Assembly: GCA_027625915.1 (NCBI GenBank)
Contig: JANTQA010000057.1
Location: forward strand, 6,944,001-7,008,000
Source of the DNA: Anaeramoeba flamelloides
Lineage: Eukaryota > Metamonada > Anaeramoebidae
Reading direction: 5' to 3'
Length of the DNA stretch: 64,000 nt
The notes beneath the pieces are model-generated. The model did no database searches. It saw only the letters and a list, made by a program, of their open reading frames with translations, and was not told where the DNA came from. Of this stretch, positions 43,985 to 56,470 are shown piece by piece; the first letter of the stretch is position 1, and every line of letters starts with the position of its first letter. Both the position numbers and the translations under genes were made by a program.

Positions 43985-44945
43985 AATTTTAATTATATTA
44001 TAAAAATAAAAGAAAAATAACTTAAATATTAAATCCCTGAAGATCACAAAAAAGTTTACATTTAAATGATTTCTATTACTTTAATAAAGTTCTTGAAAAT
44101 TATAAGATCAGATATTATTGTTTTCCAAATATAAAATATATAAACAACAAACTTTTATTATTGAAATCAATTATTTGATAATATTCTATTATTTTCATAT
44201 TATTATTATTATTGATTTGAATTAATTATATTTCTTTGGAAAGAGTTAAAAATTGATATGTAATAATTAAAAATTCTATATATAATTTTAATCTTTCCGG
44301 ATATTACTTACCTACCAAAAATATTCAGATTGAGTTATTAATTATATATTAAAAAAAATCAAATTAAAATGTGTTTCTTTTATATTAGAAGTTGAATTTT
44401 TCAATTTTAGAAAAGTATTTTGCTGAAATCTGTGTTAATTGTTTGGTGGTTTTTCTTGTATTTTTTTTTATTAAACAAAAAAGAAAAAATTGGTTTGAAT
44501 TGCTCTTTTCATCAAACAATATCATTTTTTTTTTTTCAAGTTTAAAATCATGATTGTATTACTATTCTGAAAATAAAGTTGATTTAGGATAGAAAATGTT
44601 AAAAATATGTGGTTTTATTTTTAAACTTATTTTTGTACATTTCCTTTTCTGACAATAAGATTTCTTTCTTCTTCAAAGACAATTATTTTTTTTTTGCAAT
44701 AATTTGGAAATAAGTTGGATTTTAAAGTTTTCAAAATGAGAAAAATGAATCAAACATTTTAAAAACAATAATTTTTTTGAAAAAATCTCTTTTTAATAGA
44801 AATTTTTGAATTGTAGGAATTGGATTTTTCCTTTATTTTTCAATTATGTGATGTGATGATTTTTTTTTGTTTTGTATTTTATTTACTTCAAGATTTTTTT
44901 TTACATTTACAAATCCTTGAAGAAAACTCGTAATTTAATGATTAA
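43985..44945 (+). repeat. Dispersed repeat F11, copy 2
   Basis: Ordered match to 25385-26310: AAATCCCTGAAGATCA, TTCTTGAAAATTATAAGATC, a TTAGAAGTTGAATTTTTC-type block, GGTTTGAATTGCTCTT and TTTTTTTTTTCAAGTTTAA. Confidence 0.5.
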
Positions 44946-46916
44946 GTATATTGATATACATTTTGAGTTTCACATTTTATGTTAAAATGAATTATTAAAA
45001 TCATTTCTTTAACCAAATATATTTAGATTTTAATAAATAGGGGAGTGTATTTATCTTAGTATAGTAGTGAAATAAATACCTTACAAAATTTTTAATTGTT
45101 AATATTAGTAAAAGTGCTGTGTAATTGAAATTTTTTTCCAATCAAATTCTTTTTATAAATAACCAATTTTAATTATGAACCTAGTAGTAAAACCTACATA
45201 AAGTTCATTAAAGTAAGACTCCAATAGAATACTTGAAGTAATTGTTCGATAGCTAAAGTAGATCTACTTTTTTTGAAAATAAATCGAGTTTTATAGAAGT
45301 TTTGCTAAGAGTGTCGAAAATAATAAAATTTATTCTTATATTTTTGATTAATGAGATGTGTTTTGAACATGTGTAATTTGATTAACCACCATTCTAATAG
45401 GTGGGTGAGTTATAATTTAAGAAGTTTATTTCTTAAAAAAAAAGGTTTAGATTTAAAATATAAGAAATTACACTACAATATTCCTAATATTCAAAATTAA
45501 AAATCTTATTTGGGATTTTTTTCATGGATGGTGTTTTTTTTTTCACTATTATAGAATAAAATTACATACAAAATAAAAAAATGGAAATCAAAAAAATAAA
45601 AGTTGAAAAGATAAAAAAATCATTTTATTTCTTGATCTTATCTAAATACTGATACAATTATTATTCTTATTTTGGTTTTATTTTTAATTCTTTATTAAAA
45701 AAATTTTATTTTGAATATTTTTTTTTAACGAATTAAATCCTATTTCTAAACAATTTCCAAAATGAATTAAAAATCCTATTTTCATTTACTTTATCTAATT
45801 CTGGTTTTGGGTTCAGAAAATATGATATTTTTTGATTTATACTTCAGAATAAAAGAATTATTGGACGTATTTGTTTTATTTGATAATTATTTATTTCTCA
45901 TTAAATCGAAAAAGAAAAATAATTATACTTGATTGTTTTAATTTTTTTTTTAAAATTATTCTTTATATTTCGGTTGAATCTTTTATAGTTTTTGTTTTTT
46001 TGGTTTTTAGAAATTAATTACTTTTATTTTGACCATTGAAACAGTACTAATTGTTTAGTTTGCTTTGATAAAAATATTTGAAAACAATTCTGTCAATAAA
46101 TTTTTAAAAAGATGTTTTATAAAATTATAAAAAATAGTAATGGTTTCAAGAATTTTCAAGTTATTAGTATTTTTGGATTCATTCAAATTAAGAATATAAT
46201 AAAAAAAAATCTTCAAAAATATACTTTTTTGAATTTAGTTTTTACTTGATGATAACAAGTTTATTTGGAAAATTTAATATTTTTTCTTTGCCCTTCTAAA
46301 ATGAAAAGATTTGTTTTGTATTCACGCCTACTTATCAGTCAATTTTTATATAAATACTTGTATTAATTTCAAGTGTTCCAATTAACAAATTTCTAGATCC
46401 AAACCAATAATTTAATAATAAACTCAAAAATTTAATCAAATAAATAAAAGTGAAAAATTAAAGATCCAACCTTGGTTTATGTTTTTTTTTCTTTTCACAA
46501 GCCGAACAGCAGGGAATGGTATTTTGGTTTCAAAGTTTCAATATCTGGTGGCACTCTAAAAATTTAATTTTCAGTAATCTTGTTCTTAATTCAATTTTTC
46601 AAAATGGTAAAATTTAAATACTTCCGTAAACAAATTAATTTTTTTCAAAATAAAATAAGAAGGCCTGGTAAATGTAAAAAACCTCTTTTTGTGTTTTTAT
46701 ATTCTAAAATGTAGAAATTAGATTTTAATATTAATTTCAACTATAAAAAGGAGATAACCCTAATTAATATAAAAAGAAAAAAAAATGATTAAAAAGAGTT
46801 TTTATTAACAATTTCCTTTTGATAGATTTTGTGGTCATTGATTTTGACCAAATTCAATATTCCCAAAGTTATTGCGAATATAAATACTATTTTTCATCTT
46901 TTTTTGTCAAGAATTA

Positions 46917-47475
46917 AACCAGGGTCATAGACAAAAATCAAAAGCAAACCAAAAGAAGATGGTTTAGAAAAAAAAAATTATTTTGGTTTTTTTTTTTTTG
47001 TTTTTTTTTTTGTTATTTGTGAATTGTTAATGATTTTAGATTTTGAAGTTAGGCTTTTTGGGCATTTAGTAAGTTAACTTTGTACAGATAATTAGAGTCT
47101 TCAGATTCTACACAAATATAAATAGATACCATCAAGATTATTCAATTTTTAATAGTTGGGGTTTTTTACTTTAATTTACTTGGTAGAATGAACATTACTA
47201 CTTTATAAATCTAATTAAGATTCAATTTGGTTATTATTGATTTTTTTTCTAATCCTAAAGAATAAGATTGAAATAAAGGGGGTAAAATTAATAAACTTTA
47301 TCTTTTTTTTTTTTTTTTGATTATAAGTTGAATGAAAAATAAAATCATTTTGGTAAACCCAAAGATACAGTTTTTCATTAAAAAATAATGTATATAGGAT
47401 TAATAATCATTTAAAATTGTATGATAAATAATATATTATTGCTATATATTTTTTTTTTATCTCAAACATTTTATT
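46917..47475 (+). repeat. Dispersed repeat F10, copy 1
   Basis: Matches 54442-55570 in order: CATAGACAAAAATCAAAAGC, GTAGAATGAACATT, TTTGGTTATTATTGAT, AAACCCAAAGATACAGTTTT and GGATTAATAATCATTT. Confidence 0.6.
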
Positions 47476-47754
47476 TGGAAAAATTTAACTATATAATTTC
47501 AAACAACTACTGATAAGAAAGTGATTGTTTCACAAAAAAGTTTAGGATAGTATTGAAGTCACTGTGGAAAGATTTTCGGAAATCCTTTAGTAATTAGGCA
47601 AAGTTTGGAAAATTTATGATCTTCTAATTTTGGAATTCTATTTGGGTAAAATAAGAAGTATTTTACTATTAAATTGCACTTTAAAAATGTTATTTAAAGT
47701 TATTTTAGAAGAGTTTAACCAAATTATTTTGCCAATTTTTAATCTCATAAATAT

Positions 47755-48430
47755 ATAAGGTTTTACGCGCTCACGGATTTACGACATTGGAAAATTAAAT
47801 TGGTTCAAGTCACTCAATTATTTGATCAATAGACGACAAAGAAAAAAGTCCATCAACTTTCCAGTACTGTTTGGAAATCGAACGGATTCTCTTTCTTTGT
47901 TTAAAAACAATGTCTAAAATCCAAATCAGACAACATAATTGTTTTTTCTTCCAAAGAAATCAATCTCATTTTTAAAAAAATTAAAAACGTTTGGTCTCTT
48001 TTTTCTTAGAAAAAAAAAAAAGAGACCATTAATCAAAGATTTTCAAAGTGAGAAAAAAACATTTTTACCAATTTTTGAATTTGGAAAATAAAAAAAAAAC
48101 ATTTTATTTTTCAATGTCAAGTCAAGAAATTTTGGAGGAATGTTCAAAATTAGTCACAGTTAAGAACACAAAATATATGAGGAGTTTCATGTTTGATTGC
48201 TTTCGGAAGTTTCCTTAACAAGCGGACAATAAAAGCGGAGATAGAAACCCATTGAAAAGTTGAACGATCTAGTTTGTTTCTGTATGAATTTAAACCAAGT
48301 TTTATCACCGATGTATGAAAATGTAAAATTTAACTTCAGTGTTTACAGTAACTTCATTGGGAGAAAAAGATCCTTTAAAGAGTAAGTTCTTCAAAGTACC
48401 AGTGCAAAATAACAAATTGGTTAAAAATGT
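47755..48430. other. Compositionally distinct island, possible decayed gene
   Basis: Less A+T-rich than its surroundings, with short open stretches such as FYALTDLRHWKIKLVQ (47762-47810 region) followed after a stop by RRQRKKSINFPVLFGN in the next frame. No family recognised. Could be a pseudogene or a functional non-coding segment. Confidence 0.3.
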
Positions 48431-48537
48431 GTTTCTTTGTTTTTTATTGTGTAGAGTTAGATCCCGAGTTAAAAAATAAATAGCACCTCATATTGCTTCA
48501 TTTGTTCAAAAATCACCTTTTATGTTTCCTCGTTTTG

Positions 48538-48690
48538 GTTCTCCTTCCAGACTCAAAATATGATATTGTTCTAGTGCTAAGATTATATTAATCGTCGTTC
48601 TTCCAACTCCTCAACATAATCTTATATCACTTCGAAAAATATCATATTTCTCGTTCTTCCAGGCCAAACTCGCAACATAACAAGGTGATC
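48538..48690 (-). mobile_element. Foldback element F13, copy 1
   Basis: ATATGATATTGTTCTAGTGC and its imperfect complement near 48630-48655 form a foldback. In reverse complement it matches 51815-51960 (GTTTGGCCTGGAA, AATATGATATT, GATATAAGAT). Lies upstream of TRIM-like copy c. Confidence 0.55.
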
Positions 48691-49169
48691 GTTTCCAAAC
48701 CAAATCAATAAAGAACATAATTAAATATTATTTTATATTTGTTAGAAATTGTCTCGGTTTGTATTGTTTTTTTTATATATATAACAAAAAAACCATCTTC
48801 AAGTTATTGATTTATCTCTTTTGTTTGAATTCGATAATCATCGAAAGGAAACCTCACAACAAACAACAAATATCACAGTTTTCTTCTTCAAAAGGTTTTT
48901 AAAAAGAACAAATTTAAAAATTAAAAACAAAATAAAAAAGTTAAAAAAATGATTATTTAGAGATAATTTTATAAAAAGAAATTAGATTTTTCTTGTATTC
49001 TTGAGTATTGATGAGTTATTTTTTTTTTTTTTTGGTTTTTATCAGGATTGTATGTGTGTGGTTTTCAAATCTCCTTCTTCTCATTCAAATGTTTCTTCAC
49101 TAAAAAGTGTTTAGTTAATTTTTCATTTTTATCATTTTTTCTCTTTTTCTTCAAACACATTTTTGATAA

Positions 49170-49258
49170 CTTTTGTGTTAATTTGAATAACAAGACCAAA
49201 TTCCCACTTTTTCAAAAAAAAATTCTTTTTTCATTCCAAACCAAAACAAACAATAAAA
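49170..49258 (+). promoter_or_regulatory. Conserved upstream block of TRIM-like copy c
   Basis: AACAAGACCAAATTCCCAC and TTTTTTCATTCCAAACCAAA, as upstream of copies b, d and e. Similarity extends further upstream to about 48955 (AGAAATTAGATTTTTCTTGT, ATCAGGATTG). Confidence 0.5.
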
Positions 49259-49282
49259 AACAATAACTAAATTAAATTAAAA

Positions 49283-51468
49283 ATGTCTCCTACAAATAAA
49301 AACAAAACAAGAAACAAAAAAAAACAAAAAAAAAAAGAAGAAGAAAAGATCCAAAAAGAATCAAAAAACAATGAAAAAAATGTTCCAATTGGCTTATCAA
49401 CCAAAACCCGAATCAAATGTGAAGTTTGTTCAAAAGAAAATGCTGAGTTTTATTGTTCTACATGTCAGGTTTATTATTGCCAAAATTGTGAAGCTCAAGT
49501 CCATGGTCATTTTTTGAAAAAAAAACATGAAAAATTTATTTCCCAAGATACTTTTATTGAAAAACAAAGTAAATTTATTGAGTTTTTTCTTTTTTCGTCG
49601 TGAATTTCTTTTGGTGTTTGACCATTTTGTTTAATTATCGTTTTTTCCTTTTTGAAGTTATTTCTTTTTTTTTCTTTTTTTCTTTGGTTGTTTAAGGAAT
49701 CAGTACTCTACTACAGCAGGGCAAAATTTTAATATATTTTCATGGGTATATTCTCTACTTGCAAATTTTGTAAAGGCTAAGTGTCAAAAAGTTATGATCA
49801 ACAAAGAAATCCAGAAAAGAATATTTTTTTAGTGAGATCAATTTTTTTTTTTCCTTTTTTTCTGAAAAAGGAAACCTTTAAATTCATTTTATTTTTCTAC
49901 ATTATAACAATTTTTTACCATTTTTATTATCCGTTTTCATCATTATTACACAACACCAAGTCTTTATTGCCAAGATTATTAATTAAAGATTTTTTTCTTT
50001 TTTGAGATAATTCTTTTCCTGAACCAAAACAATGACTTATTCAACCTATTGAAAAATATTGTATTTGTTCTAAGAAGGATAGTGTTAATTATTAAATTTC
50101 TAAAGTCATCAAAAAATTTTACTAGAAATTTTGTTTTTTTTGAAGATGAAATGGAAGATTCAAAATAAAATTTAATGAAGATATTTAGGAATTTTGTTAT
50201 TTAATCCTAAAAATTCAAAATCAATTTTTTTAATCGAAAAATCAATCAAATAGTTATTAACAATTCTTGTAAATAAAGACGAGGCCATTTGAAAAAAAAT
50301 TTAATCAAATTTGAAAAAAATTTTCTTCAATTTTTTTTATTTTTCAAAAACAAGAAAATAACTTTTTTTCAAACTTTAAAGAATTAAAAATTTTATCCTC
50401 AATAGATCTAAATTTCATTGTGAAAAGTTGGTTAAGCTTCGATCAAATTTTGATTTTTTTAATCGCCTATACTTCAATTAATTTTATTGGCTGAGATTTA
50501 AATTGCAATATTAATAATTAAAAATGATAACAAAATAAAAAATATTCTTTTCTAATCAAAACTTTCCAACATAAAACGAAAAATATGTTTTACCATTTTC
50601 AAGAATTAACTTAATTCTTAAACCAACAAAATAAAAATAAATTTAAACAAAAAATCCAACAAATCTCACAACAAATTGAAAAAGAATCAGATTTATTAAA
50701 ACAACAAATTGAAAAATCCAAAAACCAACATTACAATTATTAAAAACAATTGAAATCATAATTAAAAAAACTCAGAAAAAAATCAATCAAAATAAAACCA
50801 AAATCCAAAAAATAACAAAATTAAAAACAAAAAACCAAAAATGTGTATTAATCAAAGAATCTAAAGAAATAATCAATAAATTTGAAAAAAAAAACGAAAA
50901 AGAAAAAGATAAAAAAAAACGAAAATTAAACAAAGAAATATTTGATCCAAAAATGAACCATCAAAATGCAATAAAATTAAAAAACCAAAACCAAACAGCT
51001 TGGAATCCTTCTGAAAAATCCAGGGGAAGAATTTTGGGTCAAACAAAATACTCGACTGGAAAACATAAAATCAAAATCAAAATTGACCAATTTCCAAATA
51101 TTAACACTGAATCAAATTGGATTTATTTGGGAGTAATCAATACTGAAAATAGAGAAAATTTGATTAAGAATGGAGATTATGAAGAAACCTATTATTTTAG
51201 AACTCATTGGGATAAGAATTTACATCAAAGTTTTCAAGTAAAAAAACAAAATGGAAAATTGTATTCAGAAAAATATCCAGAAAATATCAAATTAAAAGAA
51301 AATGATATTTTTGAGATTTTATTAGATATGGATCAAAAAACAATTGCATTCAAAATCAATGAAAATAATCTTGGAATTGCATGGGAAAATTTACCAGCAA
51401 GTGTTCATTTTTATGCCTATTTAGAATATATGGAAGGAAATGAAAAAAATCAAATTACTTTGATTTAA
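49283..51468 (+). pseudogene. TRIM-like gene copy c, disrupted by F7 and frameshifts
   Basis: The first exon (49283-49568) is open and encodes an intact B-box 1 (CEVCSKENAEFYCSTC...), with a GTAAAT donor. Sequence resumes at ~50625 in the middle of the coiled-coil region (CCAACAAAATAAAAATAAAT). The second B-box and about 200 bases of exon 2 are missing, and the gap is filled by F7. The coiled-coil part has a frameshift (CAACATTACAATTATTAA, where intact copies read CAACATTTAAAATTATT) and an internal deletion. The SPRY part (50953-51468) is open and well preserved: STGKHKIKIKIDQFPNINT, WIYLGVINTENRENL, LLDMDQKTIAFKINE. Not a working TRIM-like protein, though exon 1 or SPRY could still be transcribed. 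SPRY conservation suggests recent death. Confidence 0.8.
49690..50624 (+). mobile_element. Dispersed element F7, copy 2, replacing part of TRIM-like copy c
   Basis: Matches 7331-8275 along its length; ends around AAACGAAAAATATGTTTTAC. The host gene lacks the B-box 2 segment at the junction, so insertion came with a deletion or by recombination. Confidence 0.65.
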
Positions 51469-51814
51469 GAATTATCGATTCAGCAGATATTATACTTCCA
51501 TAGTTTATTAATAACTTGAAATGAGAAATCCGCTTTTTGAAAAATTTCACTTTTTTTAAGCTTATATTTGGTTTAAACACACAAAAAAAAATTCTTTTCT
51601 TTTTAGAAGAAAATAAAAGAATTAGAAAACATTTATTTAATTTTTTAATTTTTTTTTTTTGATTATAAATCAACTTTCGATGATTTCATTTAATACTAAA
51701 ATTAAATTTAGTTTCTTTGAATTTCTGATTGTAAATTATTCAATGTTTTTTTTTAAAAATAAAACAAATACGATTTTTATTGGTGTTTTTTTTGTAAATA
51801 ATCACCTTACTTTG

Positions 51815-51960
51815 TTATGAGTTTTGAGTTTGGCCTGGAAAAACCAGAAATATGATATTGTTTTAATTGATATAAGATGATATTGAGGAAGTTCTAAGAA
51901 CAATGATTAATACAATCTTATTATTAGAACAATCTAAAGATTGTGATTCTAGTGCGGATC
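51815..51960 (+). mobile_element. Foldback element F13, copy 2
   Basis: GAGTTTGGCCTGGAA, AAATATGATATTGTTTTAAT and TATAAGATGATATTGAGGAA match the inverse of 48538-48690. A third partial copy is at 62290-62360. Confidence 0.55.
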
Positions 51961-53284
51961 CAAAAAGAGGAATAATAACAAGGGTAACTTGTTGAACAAG
52001 TCAAATAATATGAGTTGCAATGTAACCTTTGAACACAGGATCACACAGCAAAGAATAAAAGAACAAACCATAAAAAACCAACAAAATCAAAAAAAACTAA
52101 CAAAACCAATATAATATATTTAACTAATACTTAAAAGATGTTGTTCTTCAAATGATATTTTTCTATCTCGTAACTAAATAATTGAAAACATTGAAATTTG
52201 TTGAGAAATTGGTTCCATAGGAGACAAAATTCGGTTAATAATCCAACAGATACAAACGAGAAGAGCCAACTTTTCAATTTTCTCTTTTTCTCTTTTTATT
52301 TCACATTTGTTAAGAAACATCCAAAAAGGTAATCAAACATAAAATTATGTATCTATTATATATTTTCAATAGCAACTAATTTTGAATATTCCCCCTAAAA
52401 TTCCTTATTTTAGACTTATTAAAAAAAAATATGAACTTTTATTTTTTATTTTAATTTTAAAATTTTGTTTTAATAACGTTTCGAAATTCCCAAATAAATC
52501 ATTTGTTCTTTTCTTTTTTATTCAAAAAATAGATACCACACAATTGCTATTTTTTAAAAAGGTGATTGTTTTGTTTTGAAACTCTGAAAAAAAAAACTAT
52601 GTTTGGATTTAGACGTTAATTTTAAACAAAGAAACGGAATTAACTCCATTTGAAAACGATTCTCTAAAAAATGATGAATTTTTGTTTTGAGCTCTATTTT
52701 AACAAAGTAATTTGATTCCTTGTATCAAATTATTTGTTCAAATAGATTAATATTTGAAAATAATAATCTTTTGGGATTCATAAGATTTAAAATCATTTCA
52801 ATAAAAAATAAGTTAAAGTGAATAAAAAAATCTTTTTATATTATTTTTAAATGATATATTTATTAGTAGAACCAAAATTATTTCAGCAAATTAGAATTGA
52901 AAATAAGAACGATTAGAAAATTTATCAAACTTGATTAATAAATACACGATTTTCAAAATCTTTTGATAGCAACTACAATATTCTAATTAACTTTTTTGAG
53001 AGAGATTATCACTTACATATCTGTTTTGATCGAAATTTATTTTCATAAATTTTCTCAAATAAAAGCTACTGGATTTAAAAAACTACAAAACTTTTCTATT
53101 TCTATTTTTTTTTTGTAATTTATTCCTTTTTTTATTATACTTATTTTCTTTTTGCATTTGAATTAATTATTTTTTCAAAAATAATGAAATTCAAAGAGGT
53201 GATAATCGTAACTTCCAAAAGAAGATAATATACTCTACTCTTTATTATTATTTGATAATTTGGGATTGTTAAAAATATTATCTA

Positions 53285-53915
53285 GATTACAAAAATTTTG
53301 ACTCACTTTAGAATGTTAATGGAAGTTTTTTTGAGGGTTTATTACCATATTCTTATCAAAAAAACGATTTACAAATTTTTGGATCAGAATCAATTTATCT
53401 TATTTTATAAATTTTTATAATACTTTTTCTTTTGTTTTTCTTTTTCTTTTTTTCTTTTTTTTTTTTTTTTTGATTTTAGCAAATTTTTGTATTTCTTCTG
53501 TTTTTATATTTCTTATCTTTTTTTTTTTTTTTTTTTTTTTTCAAAAAAGATCATTTGGAAAAATAATAACTTTTCGAAACGACAAATAATGACTAATTAA
53601 ATTGACTCTGTAATATCATTTAAAATGAATTTAATTATTGTTCAAATATTTTGTGGCTAACTTTTTTTCAGTGAAAGTTCAGTAAATAAAAATTCCATAA
53701 TGCTCATTTCAATTATTGTGACTCAGTCCTTTTATTTTTTTTATTTGATATTTTTAATAATTTTCTAAAATATCAGGTTTTTATAAATTTAAAAATAATA
53801 TAAAAGTTAATTTAAAATCAGATTTAATTGTTTGTTGTTCTTGAATATTAAAAGAATATATTTTTTTCCGATTTATTATTTCATGTGAGTCACAATTTTT
53901 GAAATGGTTTTTAGC
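53285..53915 (+). mobile_element. MITE-like element F3, copy 3 (most complete)
   Basis: Starts ACAAAAATTTTGACTCACTT and ends near ATGTGAGTCACAATTTTTGA, giving inverted terminal repeats around CAAAAATTxTGACTCAC. The interior matches 29195-29800 and the inverse of 30590-31090. Confidence 0.6.
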
Positions 53916-54214
53916 TTGAAAACTTAAAAGAAAGAGTAATATCCTGACAAAAATAGAAATAAAAAAAAAATTAATTAATTTATTTTTATGCTTAACATAC
54001 CCATCATATATTCAGATAACTAATTATAATATTATTATCTTCTGAATAATGCTCAATAAAATATTTTCTCATTTATATTTTTTTTAAGTTGCTTTTTCCA
54101 AGAATATAAAAAAATAATCTTAAATTAAAAGTTGCCTTGTACTTCTTTTTACTTCCTTAGAGAAACAATTAAATTTAACAAATTATTGTATCTATAAACC
54201 TGAATTAATATTAC

Positions 54215-54235
54215 TATATATATATATATATATAT
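54215..54235. repeat. TA microsatellite
   Basis: Alternating TA run. Confidence 0.85.
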
Positions 54236-54441
54236 TTGTTAGAATGTATAATCAATATAAAAACATTTAATTAAAAAATAATTGAAGATATTAATCTTTT
54301 TTTATGACTTTTACTAGAGAGTAAAACTGTGAGTTCGAGAGAATATCTGGTTTTTTATTTAATTTATTTTTTTATTACCTGTTATTTTTGATTGAAAAAT
54401 TAAATAAAAATAAGTGAGTTTATTTTATTTATTGGAAAGAT

Positions 54442-55570
54442 TTAAACAAAGATCATTGACAAAAATCAAAGGCAAACTAAACACTAGATGATTACAAACA
54501 TAAAATTAAAAAAGATATTATTTATTTTTTTCTATTTCTATCCTTATCTGAATCTTCTTTATTTTGGGAAGTAGAGTTACAGAGAAAAAAGATCAAGTCA
54601 TTCCTTACTAATACTGAGACACTGGAACATGAAAGTATGAGTAACTTGTAAATAAAAACAAAAAAAAAGGAATAGATTGACCAAAGGTTTTTAGCAAATC
54701 AGATCAAAAAAAAAGAGATTATTACAATTAATCAACAATCTCCAAGTGAACACTTATGATCAATTATCAATATATTAAATTAACCAAAAGTATTGTGGCT
54801 GTGATTTTGGGAGTCCTTAATTAAAGAGAAAATTGGGTTTTTTTTTTGATTTTTTACTAATTTTCTTCATAGAAACCCTTTTTAAATTTTTATATAATTT
54901 CTTTTCATTTTTTGCTTATTCTTTTTAATTTTTGTTTTTACTTTTTAAACATAAAAAAATTTTGGGTGTTAATTTTCATTTAAAAAATCTTGAAATCTAT
55001 GATTTTACTCTTAAATTATCTTTGAGGAAATTTAATAAATATGACATCTAAAGTGTAATTTACACTTCCTCTATTAATAATAAAAAAACAATTATGTTGT
55101 TTTTTTTTTTTTGGTATTTTTATTTCTTTTGAATTATTTATGATTTTATATACGGAAATTATACCTTTCGGGTATTTATTAAATTGCTTATGATAAAGAG
55201 TTTTATATCTCCACTATTATCAAATAAAATCGATCCCATCAAAATTATTCAATTTTTGGTATTTGAGATTTTACTATACATTATTTTAGTTTGTAGAATG
55301 AACATTTTTACTTTGTTCAATCTAATTAAAAAACAATTTGGTTATTATTGATATTTTTCTAATCCAAAATAATAATATTGGTTTAAAAAGGGTAAAATAA
55401 TAAAATTTATCTTTTTTTTCTTTTGACAACATTTTAAGTTAAATTATAACCAAAATAAAATGATTTAGGTAAACCGAAAGATACAATTTTTCATTAAAAA
55501 TTAATTTATATTGGATTAATAATCATTTCAAATTGTATCCAAAAAATATATTATTATATTTAAATACTTT
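54442..55570 (+). repeat. Dispersed repeat F10, copy 2 (with extra internal segment)
   Basis: Ends match F10 copy 1 (ATTGACAAAAATCAAAGGC at the left; GTAGAATGAACATTTTTAC, AAACCGAAAGATACAATTTT at the right). About 550 bases at 54510-55090 are absent from copy 1 and may be a further insertion. Confidence 0.55.
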
Positions 55571-55917
55571 GATTATATTTGTTATAAATTGTATTTAAAT
55601 GAATTGTTTTTTTTATAAATTGTAAAACCATTTTCATGATATTGGTTTCTTTTTTTATTTTAATTTCTAAAATAATTAATACAAAAACTTACAACTCAAT
55701 AAGAATGATTTTTTTTTATCATTAAACTTTTTTTAAAAAGATGAAATTTCAAAATTAAAAATATGATAAAAATGAAAAAAAAAAGGATTTATTTTTTTAT
55801 TTTGAATAGATTAAATTAATTTGCTCTTACAATTGTTCATTTTTTTTTTTTTACTATTTGTAAGATAAGTAAAATATTTAATTTACATATTATTGTCTTT
55901 ACAAAATGACCGATTTC

Positions 55918-56470
55918 AACTAAACTAGATTCCAAAAATTTGAATACAGTTTAAACAGTGGAAAACACATAATCACTGCACTTTAAATTCAAATTGGAAA
56001 GAATTTTGATTTTAGAATATATATTCATTTTTTGTCTTTTTTGTTTGTTTTCATTTCCTTTTTTGCAGTTACGCAATCTGTTTAGTTAGATCTCGAATTT
56101 TTTTTCAATGGTTGATAGAAGGTTAGTGTTGAGTTTGTTAAATAGGGAAATCACATATAATTGGTAGATGGTATCTTAACATTTGATCGATTAACAATTA
56201 TTGGTGAAATTTCAACAAATCTACCAATATATTTTTTGTTCTGCTTGTTTTATTATTTTGGACACACCGGTTTTTATTTTTGAGTTTTATATTTTTTTCT
56301 TTTATCTGGGTTAACACGATTACTTTAAAAAAACATTAATTCTGGGTAACTAAAATGTGATTTTATATTAGGTTTGTAAAAATACAATAAATTGGGTTTT
56401 TTTTTGCCTATTTTTGATTTTGGATTTGTCCAAATTTTTGGAATGGGGTTTATATTAGAATTCAAAAAGA
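55918..56470 (+). repeat. Dispersed repeat F2, copy E
   Basis: AATACAGTTTAAACAGTGG, GGTTAGTGTTGAGTTTGTT, ATAATTGGTAGATGG, TTTGATCGATTAACAATT and GGAATGGGGTTTA, in the same order as copy B at 3945. Confidence 0.55.

Larger units (their letters stand above)
42361..49169. other. 6.8-kb gap between TRIM-like genes b and c
   Basis: No gene supported. Contains F8 (42588-43310), F11 copy 2 (43985-44945), F10 (46917-47475), a compositionally distinct island (47755-48430) and the F13 foldback (48538-48690). 45000-46900 shows nothing I recognise except a possible F6 end near 46575-46615. Confidence 0.55.
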
